NCBI GenBank assembly: GCA_900553805.1 | Contig: USEU01000008.1 | Location: forward strand, 1 to 46,235 | Origin: an uncultured Eubacteriales bacterium | GTDB lineage: Bacteria > Bacillota > Clostridia > Oscillospirales > Oscillospiraceae | Direction of reading: 5' to 3' | DNA length: 46,235 nt | Shown here: positions 25,368 through 34,323 of the stretch, in pieces | Numbering within the stretch: position 1 is the first letter of the stretch | Layout: each line of letters opens with the position of its first letter | Position numbers and translations under genes: made by a program | The notes under the pieces: model-generated | What the model was told of the DNA's origin: nothing | Databases searched by the model: none | Seen by the model: the letters and a program-made list of their open reading frames with translations, nothing else

Positions 25368-27275
25368 TTACTTCGTGGAATCCGTCTGGATAAAGGTCAT
25401 CTTTACATCGGCCGTACGCACCAGGCCGGGGCCGATGGTGTCAACGCGCGGCTCGGTATTGATTTTTTTTGCCTTGAAGGCCCAGTCAAGCTCGTCCGGG
25501 TCCTCCGGGAGCAGGATGCTGCCAAAATGGTTGGCCTCCAGCTGATACTTCTTCTCCAGCCACTTGCCGGTACGGGGGTCAAAATAGCTGATCTCATAAA
25601 TATCATAGGGCCGCAGGCCGCGCAGGCGGACCCGGGGGCAATCCTTCTCCGTATAGCCGAAGATCAGATCCCGCTCCTTGGTGGCTGCCGCATAGGCCCA
25701 GCCCCGCCAGCCGGTGGGCGCACCCGCCTTGCTGGGGAACAGCAGATCCGGCTCCGGGATCAGGTCCTCGTAGCGCTTCCCCTCGGAGAGGATGAAGTCG
25801 CGGTAGTACCGGGTCTGGTAGCTGGCCGGGAAAGTCATCACGTCCCAGATCTTCCAGGGGGTCTCCTCCGGCTCTACATTGGCACTCCATCCTGCCTCGA
25901 AGCCAGCCAGATTGCCGCCAAAGCCGCCGGACAGGAGGCTGCCGTACAGAGAAGAGCGGAAATTCATATGATCTTCCTGGCTCTCCACATTGCCGAAGAT
26001 GCACTCCTCCAGCTCGCCCTCGCTGTTGGTCATAATGGCCACATGGCCGGAATAGTAAGGTTCGCCATTGATGGCAGGCACGGGGTGCGCATCCTCGTAG
26101 ATGTCCTCCATCAGCCAGTAATGCTCATGATCCCGGAAGTTGCCGGTCTGATCCATGGTCTTCCAGCGCTGCTCACCCAGGCTGCCGTAGGCCGTCTTGG
26201 TGGAGCCGGGGGCGTTGGTGCCCAGCAGGGTACCGAAGGGAGGCGCGCCGTACAGGTCGATCATCAGGTCAATGGGCTCGTTGAATTCCCGTGCGTCGAT
26301 AGTCTGACTCTTCACATCAAAGTGAATGGGGCTGAAAATGGTATTGTTGGCCTGGTAGCGGGCGCTGAGATACTGGATATAGCGGGTATAGACCATGGGC
26401 CAATCGTAATAGTATTTCCAGGTTTTGGAGGAATCCCGGCGCAGAGCCTCCATGAACACGGTCATGCCGTTCTGATTCAGGTAGTTTACCTTCTTGTCAA
26501 AGGCCTGGAAATAGGCGGGATTGATGCGGTCGTAATCCGGCACCAGATCCTCATAGCCCTTGATCTTACCGGGGAAGAAGAACGGACGGCCGCCTTCGTT
26601 GTGCATATCCCGGGCAGTGATGACCCGGTCGATATCCGTACGGAACCAGTCCTCCACGCCGCAGGTCGCCCAGGCAGAGCGAATGCAGGTATTGTGCTCA
26701 TCGGGGATATTGATGGTGTAGGGCTTGCCGTCCTTTGCCCAGGTGGGATAGGCGACAATGGTACCGATGCAGTTGTAGCCCTGGCTCTTGCGGATGCGGA
26801 TCATGTCCTTCAGGGTCATATTCGGCCCCTGGGGGCGCTCTTCATCGTCATCCGTCCAGGGAAAGCGGTAGGTCGCCAGGGGCCACCAAGTGTCACCCAC
26901 CATCACATAGGGAGTGCCGTCGGCATACTCCATGGCATGGCCGTTCCTGGAAGCGCGGACGATGCCCCGACGGCAGGGATTCTCTTCCTTCTCCTCCTCG
27001 GTCCATTCCAGGGCAAAGTAGCCGCCGGAGATGCCGGCAAGGCCTGCATCCGGGACGGACGCGCTGGTGGTGTACGTCCAGGTGCCGGGGGCAGTGGCTG
27101 TCACGCGGATGCGCCAGGTATCGCCGCCATCCCAGAAGCCGTAGACCCGCTTGTCAAAGCCGGGGCCCTTCAGCTGTGCCCATACAGTAACGTCAGTATA
27201 GGGATTGTTATAATTGTTCTTCGCGTGCAGGACGATCTCATGGACATCCCACATATGAATGACTGCTTCTTTCAT
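25368..27275 (-). CDS. DUF5060/DUF4038 (apiosidase-like) glycoside hydrolase, paralogue 2
   Basis: 635-residue paralogue of the genes on either side, with the same DUF5060, DUF4038 barrel and C-terminal beta-domain order and no signal peptide. The candidate catalytic E405 (AINGEPYYSG) is kept. Differences concentrate in a loop around residues 205-215, where this copy reads DWFRTDIDRVITARDMHNE against shorter versions in the others, and in the last 60 residues. Such changes near the barrel mouth could shift specificity. GGAGACAGAAA precedes the ATG, 14 bp after the stop of paralogue 3, so it is in one operon with it. Confidence 0.85.
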   Translation of the reverse strand: MKEAVIHMWDVHEIVLHAKNNYNNPYTDVTVWAQLKGPGFDKRVYGFWDGGDTWRIRVTATAPGTWTYTTSASVPDAGLAGISGGYFALEWTEEEKEENPCRRGIVRASRNGHAMEYADGTPYVMVGDTWWPLATYRFPWTDDDEERPQGPNMTLKDMIRIRKSQGYNCIGTIVAYPTWAKDGKPYTINIPDEHNTCIRSAWATCGVEDWFRTDIDRVITARDMHNEGGRPFFFPGKIKGYEDLVPDYDRINPAYFQAFDKKVNYLNQNGMTVFMEALRRDSSKTWKYYYDWPMVYTRYIQYLSARYQANNTIFSPIHFDVKSQTIDAREFNEPIDLMIDLYGAPPFGTLLGTNAPGSTKTAYGSLGEQRWKTMDQTGNFRDHEHYWLMEDIYEDAHPVPAINGEPYYSGHVAIMTNSEGELEECIFGNVESQEDHMNFRSSLYGSLLSGGFGGNLAGFEAGWSANVEPEETPWKIWDVMTFPASYQTRYYRDFILSEGKRYEDLIPEPDLLFPSKAGAPTGWRGWAYAAATKERDLIFGYTEKDCPRVRLRGLRPYDIYEISYFDPRTGKWLEKKYQLEANHFGSILLPEDPDELDWAFKAKKINTEPRVDTIGPGLVRTADVKMTFIQTDSTK

Positions 27276-27289
27276 TTTCTGTCTCCTTA

Positions 27290-29209
27290 TCAGTCGGTCG
27301 AGTCATCAGGAATATGATAGCGTGGAACGAAACCCAGGCCCATATGATAATTCTTGCCGGTGCCATCCTCGTGAAGCGCCCGGTCGATGGGCAGGTCGGT
27401 ATTGGTCTTCTTCACCTTCCAGGCCCAGTCCAGCCCATCTGGGAAGTCTCCCAGCACAATTTCGCCGAAGTTGGAGCAGGTCAGCTGCCGCTTCTGCTCC
27501 AGCCACCGGCCGGTGCGGGGATTGAACCAGGACAGCTCATAGCTGTCATAGGGGCGCAGGCCGCGCACCTTTACCTTGAGTGCGCCCTTCTCGGAATAGC
27601 CCATCACCAGATCCCGCTCCTTGGTGGCGGAACACATCGTCCAGCCGCGCCAGCCGGAGGAGGGGCCGTTGTAATTGGGAGACACCAGGTTCTGATCCGG
27701 GATCAGCTCCTGATAGCGCTTGCCCTCGGAGAAGAGGAAGTCCCGCACATACTGCACCATGTCCGACGCCGGGAAGGTCATCACATCCCAAATCTTCCAC
27801 GGCTCTTCCTCCGGCTCCACATTTCCGCTCCAGCCTGCCTCAAAGCCGGCCAGCAGACCGCCGTAAGCGCCGGAGAGCACGCTGCCGTAATAGCAGGAGC
27901 GGCAGTTTAAGTGATCCTCCACGCTGTTGACGTTGCCGAATACCAGCTGGGTGATGTTGCCGTCGTCGTCCCGGATGATGCTGGTATGGCCGGAGTAATA
28001 GGGCTCGCCGTTGATGGAGGGCGCAGGCTGATCATCGTGGTACATATCCGTCAGCAGCCAGTAATACTGATGGTCCCGCCAGTTGCCGGTCTGGTCAAAG
28101 GTTTTCCAGTGCTGCTCCTGGGGGCCACCATAGGCGATCTTGGAGGAGCCGGGCGAATTGGTCCCCAGCAGCGTACCGAAGGGCGGTGCGCCGTACAGGT
28201 CGATCATCAGATTGATGGGCTCGTTGAATTCCCGGCTGTCGATGGTGGACAGCTTTCCGTCGAAGTGAATGGGGCTGTACAGCGTATTGTTGGCCTGATA
28301 ACGGGCGCTGAGGTACTGGATATAGCGGGTATAGACCATGGGCCAGTCGTAATAGTACTTCCAGGTTTTGGAGCAGTCCCGGCGCATGGCCTCCATGAAA
28401 ACAGTGATGCCATGCTGATTCAGCCAGTTCACTTTCTTGTCAAAGGCCTGGAAGAACTTGGGATTGATGCGGTCATAGTCCGGCACCAGATCCTCGTAGC
28501 CCTTGATCCTGCCGGGGAAGAAGAAGGGGCGGCCGCCCTCGTTGTGCATATCCCGAGCCTTGGCATCCAGCTTGGTATACCACTCCTCTACCGAGCAGCC
28601 CGCCCACGCGCCGCGGGCAAAGGTGCCATATTCGTCATCGATCCTGACGGTGGCAGGATAGTCGTCCTTTGCCCAGGTGGGGTAGGCAACGATGGTGCCG
28701 ACGCAGTTATAGCCCTGCTTCAGGCGGTGCCGGGCCATGTCCTTCATGGACATATCCGGGCCGATGGGGCGCTCCTGCTCATCCTCCACCCAGGGGAAGC
28801 GGTAGGTGGAAAGGGGCCACCAGGTATCACCCACCATGAAAAAAGGAGTCCCATCGGCATACTCCATGGCGTGGCCGTTGGCCGTCGCCCGGATGATGCC
28901 CCGGCGGCAGGGATTCTCTTTCTTCTCCTCCTCGGTCCACTCCAGAGCGAAGTAGCCGCCGGAGATGCCGGCAAGGCCCGCATCCGGGACGGACGCGCCG
29001 GTGGTATACGTCCAGGTGCCGGGGGCGGTGGCGGTGACGCGGATGCGCCAGATGCCGTCGCCATCCCAGAAGCCATAGACCCGCTTGTCAAAGCCGGGGC
29101 CCTTCAGCTGCGCCCACACGGTAACATCGGTGTATGGATTGGCATACTCCCGCGCGGCATGAAGCACGATCTCGTGCACATCCCACATATGAATCACTGT
29201 TTCTTTCAT
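27290..29209 (-). CDS. DUF5060/DUF4038 (apiosidase-like) glycoside hydrolase, paralogue 3
   Basis: 639-residue paralogue, first gene of the operon paralogue 3 - paralogue 2 - kinase - paralogue 1. Candidate catalytic E402 (SINGEPYYSG) and the segment FMEAMRRDCSKTWKYYYDWP are present. No signal peptide. The start is the ATG at 29209 behind AAGAAAGGA. The frame runs 66 codons further upstream, but across a perfect promoter and the operator, so that stretch is not coding. Long blocks of near-identity at DNA level with paralogues 1 and 2 show fairly recent duplication or gene conversion. Confidence 0.87.
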   Translation of the reverse strand: MKETVIHMWDVHEIVLHAAREYANPYTDVTVWAQLKGPGFDKRVYGFWDGDGIWRIRVTATAPGTWTYTTGASVPDAGLAGISGGYFALEWTEEEKKENPCRRGIIRATANGHAMEYADGTPFFMVGDTWWPLSTYRFPWVEDEQERPIGPDMSMKDMARHRLKQGYNCVGTIVAYPTWAKDDYPATVRIDDEYGTFARGAWAGCSVEEWYTKLDAKARDMHNEGGRPFFFPGRIKGYEDLVPDYDRINPKFFQAFDKKVNWLNQHGITVFMEAMRRDCSKTWKYYYDWPMVYTRYIQYLSARYQANNTLYSPIHFDGKLSTIDSREFNEPINLMIDLYGAPPFGTLLGTNSPGSSKIAYGGPQEQHWKTFDQTGNWRDHQYYWLLTDMYHDDQPAPSINGEPYYSGHTSIIRDDDGNITQLVFGNVNSVEDHLNCRSCYYGSVLSGAYGGLLAGFEAGWSGNVEPEEEPWKIWDVMTFPASDMVQYVRDFLFSEGKRYQELIPDQNLVSPNYNGPSSGWRGWTMCSATKERDLVMGYSEKGALKVKVRGLRPYDSYELSWFNPRTGRWLEQKRQLTCSNFGEIVLGDFPDGLDWAWKVKKTNTDLPIDRALHEDGTGKNYHMGLGFVPRYHIPDDSTD

Positions 29210-29236
29210 CGCGAGAAATCCTTTCTTAGAACTCGA

Positions 29237-29252
29237 ATGAAAACGATTACAT
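29237..29252 (-). promoter_or_regulatory. LacI/CcpA-type operator before paralogue 3
   Basis: ATGAAAACGATTACAT, identical to the site before the oligopeptide-type binding protein (30711-30726). It lies just downstream of the -10 box, a repressing position. Confidence 0.75.
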
Positions 29253-29257
29253 TTTTG

Positions 29258-29286
29258 ATTATATTGAAACTGCTCTTTTTTGTCAA
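29258..29286 (-). promoter_or_regulatory. Consensus promoter of the hydrolase-kinase operon
   Basis: Perfect TTGACA (29286-29281) and TATAAT (29263-29258) with a 17-bp spacer on the minus strand. Confidence 0.85.
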
Positions 29287-29370
29287 GTGGGAATTTGAAA
29301 AAGCAAAATATCTTGGAAAAACTATCCAAACGAGGCTTCCGCAATTTGTCTAGTTTGCTCATCCACCCAC

Positions 29371-29405
29371 AAAAAGCAGCGCAGCCCTCCGCAAGAGAGC
29401 TGCGC
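29371..29405 (-). terminator. Terminator of the second LacI gene
   Basis: GCGCAGC and GCTGCGC arms are followed on the minus strand by TTTTTGTGG, 10 bp past the LacI stop codon. Confidence 0.7.
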
Positions 29406-29414
29406 ACGGATCAT

Positions 29415-30431
29415 TTATACCGGCCTGGTGGATGCGTTGATTTTCAGAAGCGGTTCAAAGATCACCTCCCGGTGCCCTACCCCCGGGTTTTCGATGCGGG
29501 ACAGGAGCATGCCGGAGGCCTTTTCCGCAATAAAGGCCGGATTCAACGTCACAAAGGTGGGCTGGATGCGGAACAGGTCACTGTAACAGATGTTACCGAA
29601 GGAGACCACGGACACATCCTCCGGCACGCTGTAACCGCTGCTGTGCAGATAGCGGTAAGCGCCGATGGCCATATCGTTGTTGGCCACCACAATGGCCGTG
29701 GGCGGATCCGGCAGGTTCATCAGGAATTTGCAGCCCGCCATGCCTCCCTCCTCGTTGAAGTGGCCGGAATTGAAGTTATAGCGGTACTCATCGTCCACGG
29801 TGACACCGATCTTCTGCATGGCTTCCACAAAGCCTGTCAGACGCTCCCGGCCGGTGCTGGTGGACAGATCCGAGGTAAGAATGGCGATCTTTCGATGCCC
29901 CTGATTGATCAGATGCTCCGTCAGCATATATACGCCGCCCTGGCCATTGGAGCCGACGAAATCTCCCACAAAATCCGCGCTTGCCACGCTGCGGTCGACC
30001 AGCGCGATGGGCAGCGACTTGCTCAGTTCGCAGACGTAGCTGTCGTTTTTGCCGGTGGTATTCAGGATCACCCCTGCCACATTCTGACTTTGTGCCCGCT
30101 TCAGGTATTGCAGCTCCAGCTTTGGGTCGTCCTCCGTGCTGCAAACCATCAGGCTATATCCCGCCCTGCGCAGATTGGCGTCGATCACCTTTGCCATAGC
30201 CGTAAAGTGGGTATTGGCGATATTGGAGATCAGGAACGCGACGATGCTGCTGGAATCCGTTTTCAGATTCCGGGCCGCGATATTGGGAATGTAATTGACC
30301 GCTTCAATGGCCTCGTGCACCCGGAGCACCGTCTCACTGCGGACGTTGTTGGCATTGTTGATGACCCGCGACACTGTCGCGACGGAGACGCCCGCCTTGC
30401 GGGCGACATCTTTGATTGTGGCTTCCCCCAT
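29415..30431 (-). CDS. LacI family transcriptional regulator (hydrolase/Opp locus)
   Basis: 338-residue repressor. Helix-turn-helix and hinge: IKDVARKAGVSVATVSRVIN (residues 6-25), then a sensor domain with VAFLISNIANTHFTAMAKVI, AIVVANNDMAIGAYRYLHS and VSFGNICYSDLFRIQPTFVTL. It sits between the hydrolase operon and the importer operon, whose promoters share a 16-bp palindrome-like site, and a variant of that site lies before its own promoter. It probably represses all three. The start is the ATG at 30431 behind CAGGTAATAAAT; the frame upstream crosses the promoter and is not coding. Confidence 0.92.
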   Translation of the reverse strand: MGEATIKDVARKAGVSVATVSRVINNANNVRSETVLRVHEAIEAVNYIPNIAARNLKTDSSSIVAFLISNIANTHFTAMAKVIDANLRRAGYSLMVCSTEDDPKLELQYLKRAQSQNVAGVILNTTGKNDSYVCELSKSLPIALVDRSVASADFVGDFVGSNGQGGVYMLTEHLINQGHRKIAILTSDLSTSTGRERLTGFVEAMQKIGVTVDDEYRYNFNSGHFNEEGGMAGCKFLMNLPDPPTAIVVANNDMAIGAYRYLHSSGYSVPEDVSVVSFGNICYSDLFRIQPTFVTLNPAFIAEKASGMLLSRIENPGVGHREVIFEPLLKINASTRPV

Positions 30432-30515
30432 ATTTATTACCTGCAATTCATTGTATTTCAGAGGCAGTACCGATGACTTTCCACCAAATTTATTTGACGC
30501 CCTGTCGTACGACAC

Positions 30516-30544
30516 ATTATAACGGCATGGGTCTTTTTTGTCAA
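30516..30544 (-). promoter_or_regulatory. Consensus promoter of the second LacI gene
   Basis: Perfect TTGACA (30544-30539) and TATAAT (30521-30516) with a 17-bp spacer on the minus strand. The leader to the start codon is about 80 nt and contains the palindrome GTCGTACGAC. Confidence 0.8.
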
Positions 30545-30553
30545 GGAAGTTAA

Positions 30554-30569
30554 ATGTAATTGTTTACAT
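30554..30569. promoter_or_regulatory. Variant operator in the LacI/binding-protein intergenic region
   Basis: ATGTAATTGTTTACAT; its complement differs from the 30711 site at two positions. It lies 9 bp upstream of the LacI -35 box, in the 336-bp divergent intergenic region. Confidence 0.55.
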
Positions 30570-30669
30570 TTTCTTTCACGGCCTCGTTTTCAGTGCTTGA
30601 CTCCTGTTGCAAATATACAAATTTGCTTTAAGAAAATCGTCGTATATGTACAAATTTAAAATTCCATGC

Positions 30670-30698
30670 TTGACATTGTCGAAAAAATATGTTACCGT
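30670..30698 (+). promoter_or_regulatory. Likely promoter of the importer operon
   Basis: TTGACA (30670-30675), 17-bp spacer and a weak -10 TACCGT (30693-30698). The operator at 30711 covers the predicted start of transcription. Confidence 0.5.
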
Positions 30699-30710
30699 GA
30701 ATTCGCCGAA

Positions 30711-30726
30711 ATGAAAACGATTACAT
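30711..30726 (+). promoter_or_regulatory. LacI/CcpA-type operator before the importer operon
   Basis: ATGAAAACGATTACAT, identical over 16 bp to the paralogue 3 operator, 42 bp before the start codon of the binding-protein gene. Confidence 0.75.
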
Positions 30727-30767
30727 ATTTCATGCGGCAAAAACAAAAAATAAAGGAGTTGCAAATT

Positions 30768-32360
30768 ATGAAAAAATATCTGGCGCTCGTCCTTTCTGCC
30801 CTGATTCTCATTGGCTGCCTGAGTGCGTGCAGCAGCAATGAACCGGCCGCCAAGGCCACCGACCCTGTCGCCTCCGCTGCCCCGGCAGCCGCCGACAGCA
30901 ATGCCGACCGGGCGCTGAACATCGGCATCAGCTCCGAAATTTCCAATATCGTTCCCATGTCCAACAACGTGGCCGTGGCCAACCGGGACGGTCTGATCGT
31001 ATTTGCCCTGTATGACCCCCTGATCTGGTACGACACCACCACCGATACGCTGAAACCCTGGATCGCCACCGAGTGGTCCCACAGCGAGGACGGTAAGGAA
31101 TGGTACTTCACCCTGCGCGATGATGTGTATTTCCACAACGGCGACAAGATGACCGCTGAGGACGTGGCCTGGTCGCTGAATCTGATCCCTGAGAATCCCG
31201 TGGTCACCGATGCCAACATCCCCGGCTACGGCCACGCGGAGGTCGTGGACGATACCCATGTTACCGTTTATATGAACACCCCCTTCGCCGCCACCGAAAA
31301 CTTCTTCGCCTCCTACCACATGGTCATGCTGGACAAGAGCTACCAGGAGGAAGTGGGCTGGGAAGGCTACATTGACCACCCCATCGGCACCGGCCCGTAT
31401 AAGTTTGTTGACCGTGCGCTGGGTGCTTACGTAAAGATGGACGCCAACGAGCAGTACTGGCAGGGCGCTCCCGACATCAAGCACGTCAATCTGAACATTC
31501 TGCCCGACGCCAACTCCCAGCTGCTGTCCCTGGAAGCAGGCGAGGTGGACGTGCTGCAGAACGTCTCCCTGGCCAACTGCGAGAAGGTGGAGGCCATGGA
31601 CGGCTTCTCCGTTGACTACTGCGTTGCAAAGACCGTCGCTTTCATCAACTGGGGTGCCAACTCCAAGCTGGATACTGACGAAAACCTGCGTAAGGCCGTG
31701 GCCTGCGCCATCAACTACGATTCCATCTGTAATGTGCTGAACAAGGGTCACACCGTCCCCGTCACCTGCATGATTGCCCCGGGCATCCACTGCCGCCCTG
31801 CCGACGGCACCTTCACCGCCGCTCTGTCCTATGATCCCGACGCCGCCAAGGAATACCTGGCTCAGTCCACCTACACCGATGCCGACGTTCTGTCCATCGT
31901 CGTCACCGCCGGTGCAAAGGAAGAAAGCGTCTGCAAGGTCATCCAGGGCAACCTGAACGAAGTGGGCATCAACGCCGAGCTGAAGGCCATCGACGGCGCT
32001 ACCTACTCCACCCTGACCGGTGAGGGCAACTTTGATATCGGCATCTACTCCACCCTGCCCAGCCTGTACGACTGCAACCTGATGTATCAGTTCTATATCC
32101 CCGGCACCGCCACCTTCGATAAGTCCAAGTGTGAGCAGAAGGAAGAGCTGGGCGCGCTGGCCATCGCCTCTCTGACCGAGATGGATGAGGAAGCCCGTAC
32201 CGATATCTTCCGCCAGATGTGCAACATCATGAATGAGCACGCGGTGAAGCTGCCCCTGTATCAGGACTGCAACACCTTCTGCTTCAACGGCAGCGTGACC
32301 AATGTCCACGCCATCCCCGGCACCAATGTACGTATCGCCGAGTGGAGCTGGGCGAAGTGA
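30768..32360 (+). CDS. Oligopeptide/glycoside ABC transporter substrate-binding lipoprotein (SBP_bac_5)
   Basis: 530-residue family 5 binding protein. The signal peptide ends in the lipobox LSAC (cysteine at about residue 20), so it is a membrane-anchored lipoprotein. The family 5 core is visible: PWIATEWSHSEDGKEWYFTLRDDVYFHNGDKMTAEDVAWSL in shortened view, and the IGTGPYKF segment. Family 5 proteins bind peptides, but many carry oligosaccharides or glycosides; control by the same operator as glycoside hydrolases favours a glycoside ligand. The start ATG lies behind AAAGGAG; a frame 34 codons longer would cross the operator. Rich in GGC, CTG and AAG codons, so probably highly expressed. Confidence 0.93.
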   Translation: MKKYLALVLSALILIGCLSACSSNEPAAKATDPVASAAPAAADSNADRALNIGISSEISNIVPMSNNVAVANRDGLIVFALYDPLIWYDTTTDTLKPWIATEWSHSEDGKEWYFTLRDDVYFHNGDKMTAEDVAWSLNLIPENPVVTDANIPGYGHAEVVDDTHVTVYMNTPFAATENFFASYHMVMLDKSYQEEVGWEGYIDHPIGTGPYKFVDRALGAYVKMDANEQYWQGAPDIKHVNLNILPDANSQLLSLEAGEVDVLQNVSLANCEKVEAMDGFSVDYCVAKTVAFINWGANSKLDTDENLRKAVACAINYDSICNVLNKGHTVPVTCMIAPGIHCRPADGTFTAALSYDPDAAKEYLAQSTYTDADVLSIVVTAGAKEESVCKVIQGNLNEVGINAELKAIDGATYSTLTGEGNFDIGIYSTLPSLYDCNLMYQFYIPGTATFDKSKCEQKEELGALAIASLTEMDEEARTDIFRQMCNIMNEHAVKLPLYQDCNTFCFNGSVTNVHAIPGTNVRIAEWSWAK

Positions 32361-32406
32361 TCCCGCTTTTCCCGTCTGAAACCGCTTGAATCTTTCCTTG
32401 TTCTCC

Positions 32407-32440
32407 GCATGGGTTGACCCCTCCCCGGGTCAACCCATGC
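32407..32440 (+). promoter_or_regulatory. Intercistronic hairpin after the binding-protein gene
   Basis: GCATGGGTTGACCC pairs perfectly with its complement around CTCCCC, without a T-run. It occupies the same place as the hairpin at 17486-17514 in the other transporter operon. Confidence 0.7.
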
Positions 32441-32471
32441 AAAGGAAATACGCCGAAAAAGGAGCGTTATT

Positions 32472-33401
32472 GTGGCAAAATACATTGCAAAACGGCTGCT
32501 GCAGATCATCCCCACATTCCTGCTCCTCACCCTCCTTGTATACACGATCCTTTCTCTGTCCCCCGCGGATCCGGCCCTGATGCGCCTCGGCACCGGGGCG
32601 ACCCAAGAGGCAATCGACGAGATCCACCACGAGCTGGGGCTGGACCAGCCGCTGCTGGTGCGCTACGGAAAATATATGTGGGATCTGTTTACAAAGGGTG
32701 AGATGGGAAAATCCTGGGTCATGCAGACCAGCGTAAAAAAGAACTTTATTGAGCGCCTCCCCAACACCCTGATCCTGACGGCCCTGGCCCTGCTGCTCAC
32801 CTCCGTGGTCGGCATCGTGGCAGGCGTCTTTGCTGCCGTCAACCAGAATTCCGCGGGCGACCGCATTACCATGATCCTGGCCATGCTGCTCATCAGCCTG
32901 CCAAACTTCTTCCTGTCACTGATCTGTCAGGTCTTTATCTGCCTGAAGCTGAAATGGCTGCCGGTGGCAGGCGCGGGTTCCTTCCGCCACTTCATTCTGC
33001 CCTCAATCATGCTGGCCGCCTGCCGGGTAGCCGGGCAGATCCGTCTGACCCGGTCCAGCATGCTGGACGTGCTGGGGCAGGATTACGTCCGCACCGCCTA
33101 CGCCAAGGGCTGCTCCAAGTTCCGCGCCGTCACCTATCATGCGCTGCGCAACGGGCTGCTGCCTGTTATCACCGGCATCGGCAACCAGGTCGGCGGACTT
33201 GTGGCAGGTGCCGTCACCGTCGAGACCATTTTCGCCATCCCCGGTGTCGGCTCCATGCTGGTCAACGCGGTGCGCAGCAGCGACATTCCCGAGGTCATGG
33301 GACCGATCATCTTTATTTCCCTGCTGGTTTGCATCGTAAACCTGCTGGTGGACTTCCTATATGCAGTGGTTGACCCCAGAGTCAAGCTGCAATACCGCTG
33401 A
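32472..33401 (+). CDS. ABC transporter permease, DppB/OppB type
   Basis: 309-residue permease, six helices. The N-terminus AKYIAKRLLQIIPTFLLLTLLVY is typical of DppB, as is the EAA-loop region with QDYVRTAYAKGCSKFRAVTYHALRN (shortened here). It forms the channel with the next gene product. GTG start behind AAAAAGGAG. Second gene of the importer operon. Confidence 0.95.
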   Translation: MAKYIAKRLLQIIPTFLLLTLLVYTILSLSPADPALMRLGTGATQEAIDEIHHELGLDQPLLVRYGKYMWDLFTKGEMGKSWVMQTSVKKNFIERLPNTLILTALALLLTSVVGIVAGVFAAVNQNSAGDRITMILAMLLISLPNFFLSLICQVFICLKLKWLPVAGAGSFRHFILPSIMLAACRVAGQIRLTRSSMLDVLGQDYVRTAYAKGCSKFRAVTYHALRNGLLPVITGIGNQVGGLVAGAVTVETIFAIPGVGSMLVNAVRSSDIPEVMGPIIFISLLVCIVNLLVDFLYAVVDPRVKLQYR

Positions 33402-33419
33402 CACGGAGGTGAAGAAGCA

Positions 33420-34313
33420 ATGACAAGAAAACGCGCAAAGGAAATGGAGAACGCCGCCGTCCGCGGCAGCATGTCTCAGGGCAGGCTGATCTGGCTCCGC
33501 TTCCAGAAAAACCGGCTGGCTGTGATCGGCCTGATTGGGATCATCATCATGATGCTGATCTGCTTCACCTCCCCGCTGTACATCAGCTGGGACCGGGTCA
33601 TTCACCAGGACCTACTGCTGGAAACCGTGGAGCCCTGCAAGGAATTTCCCTTCGGCACCGACCAGTTTGGCCGCGACCTGTTCGCCAGGATCCTCCGCGG
33701 CGGCGTATACAGCCTCTCCTCCGGCTTTATCGTCATGTCCGGTGCACTGATCCTCGGTCTGATCTTCGGCAGCATCGCCGGCTACTTCGGCGGCAAGACC
33801 GACACGATCATCATGCGGCTGATGGACGTATTCATGGCCGTGCCCAATCTGCTGATGGCCATGACGCTGATCGTCGTATTCGGCCAGGGCATCGGAAGCC
33901 TGTGGCTGGCGCTGGCCCTCAGCTCCTTCCCCGGCATCGCCCGGACGGTCCGCTCCTCCATCATGACCACCCGCTCGGCGGAATATGTGGACGCCGCTCA
34001 CATTTACGGCTCCTCCACCGCCAAGATCCTGATCAAGCATATCCTTCCCAACTGCATCGGCCCCGTGGTCATCTCCGCCACGCTGATGCTGGGCACCACC
34101 ATTCTGAGCATCGCAGGCATGGGCTTCCTGGGGATCGGCATTGCCTCCCCCACGCCCGAATGGGGCACCATTCTCTCCGAGGTGAAGGACTACATCCGTT
34201 TTTATCCCTATCTTGGTGTGATTCCCGGCTCCGCCATTGCCCTGAGCGTGATTTTTATCAACTTCATGGGCGACGGCCTGCGGGATGCCCTGGACCCCAG
34301 AATGAAGAAGTGA
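33420..34313 (+). CDS. ABC transporter permease, DppC/OppC type
   Basis: 297-residue permease with the OppC N-terminal extension (residues ~15-60), then LETVEPCKEFPFGTDQFGRD, the family hallmark before helix 2, and the loop AEYVDAAHIYGSSTAKILIKH. It pairs with the DppB-type protein. GGAGGTGAAGAAGCA precedes the ATG, 18 bp after the previous stop. Confidence 0.95.
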   Translation: MTRKRAKEMENAAVRGSMSQGRLIWLRFQKNRLAVIGLIGIIIMMLICFTSPLYISWDRVIHQDLLLETVEPCKEFPFGTDQFGRDLFARILRGGVYSLSSGFIVMSGALILGLIFGSIAGYFGGKTDTIIMRLMDVFMAVPNLLMAMTLIVVFGQGIGSLWLALALSSFPGIARTVRSSIMTTRSAEYVDAAHIYGSSTAKILIKHILPNCIGPVVISATLMLGTTILSIAGMGFLGIGIASPTPEWGTILSEVKDYIRFYPYLGVIPGSAIALSVIFINFMGDGLRDALDPRMKK

Positions 34314-34323
34314 GGAAGCGCAT

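Noticed and set aside
29210..29407. N-terminal extension of paralogue 3
   Set aside because: The frame is open, but it crosses a perfect promoter and operator, and the two sister proteins begin at the matching ATG.
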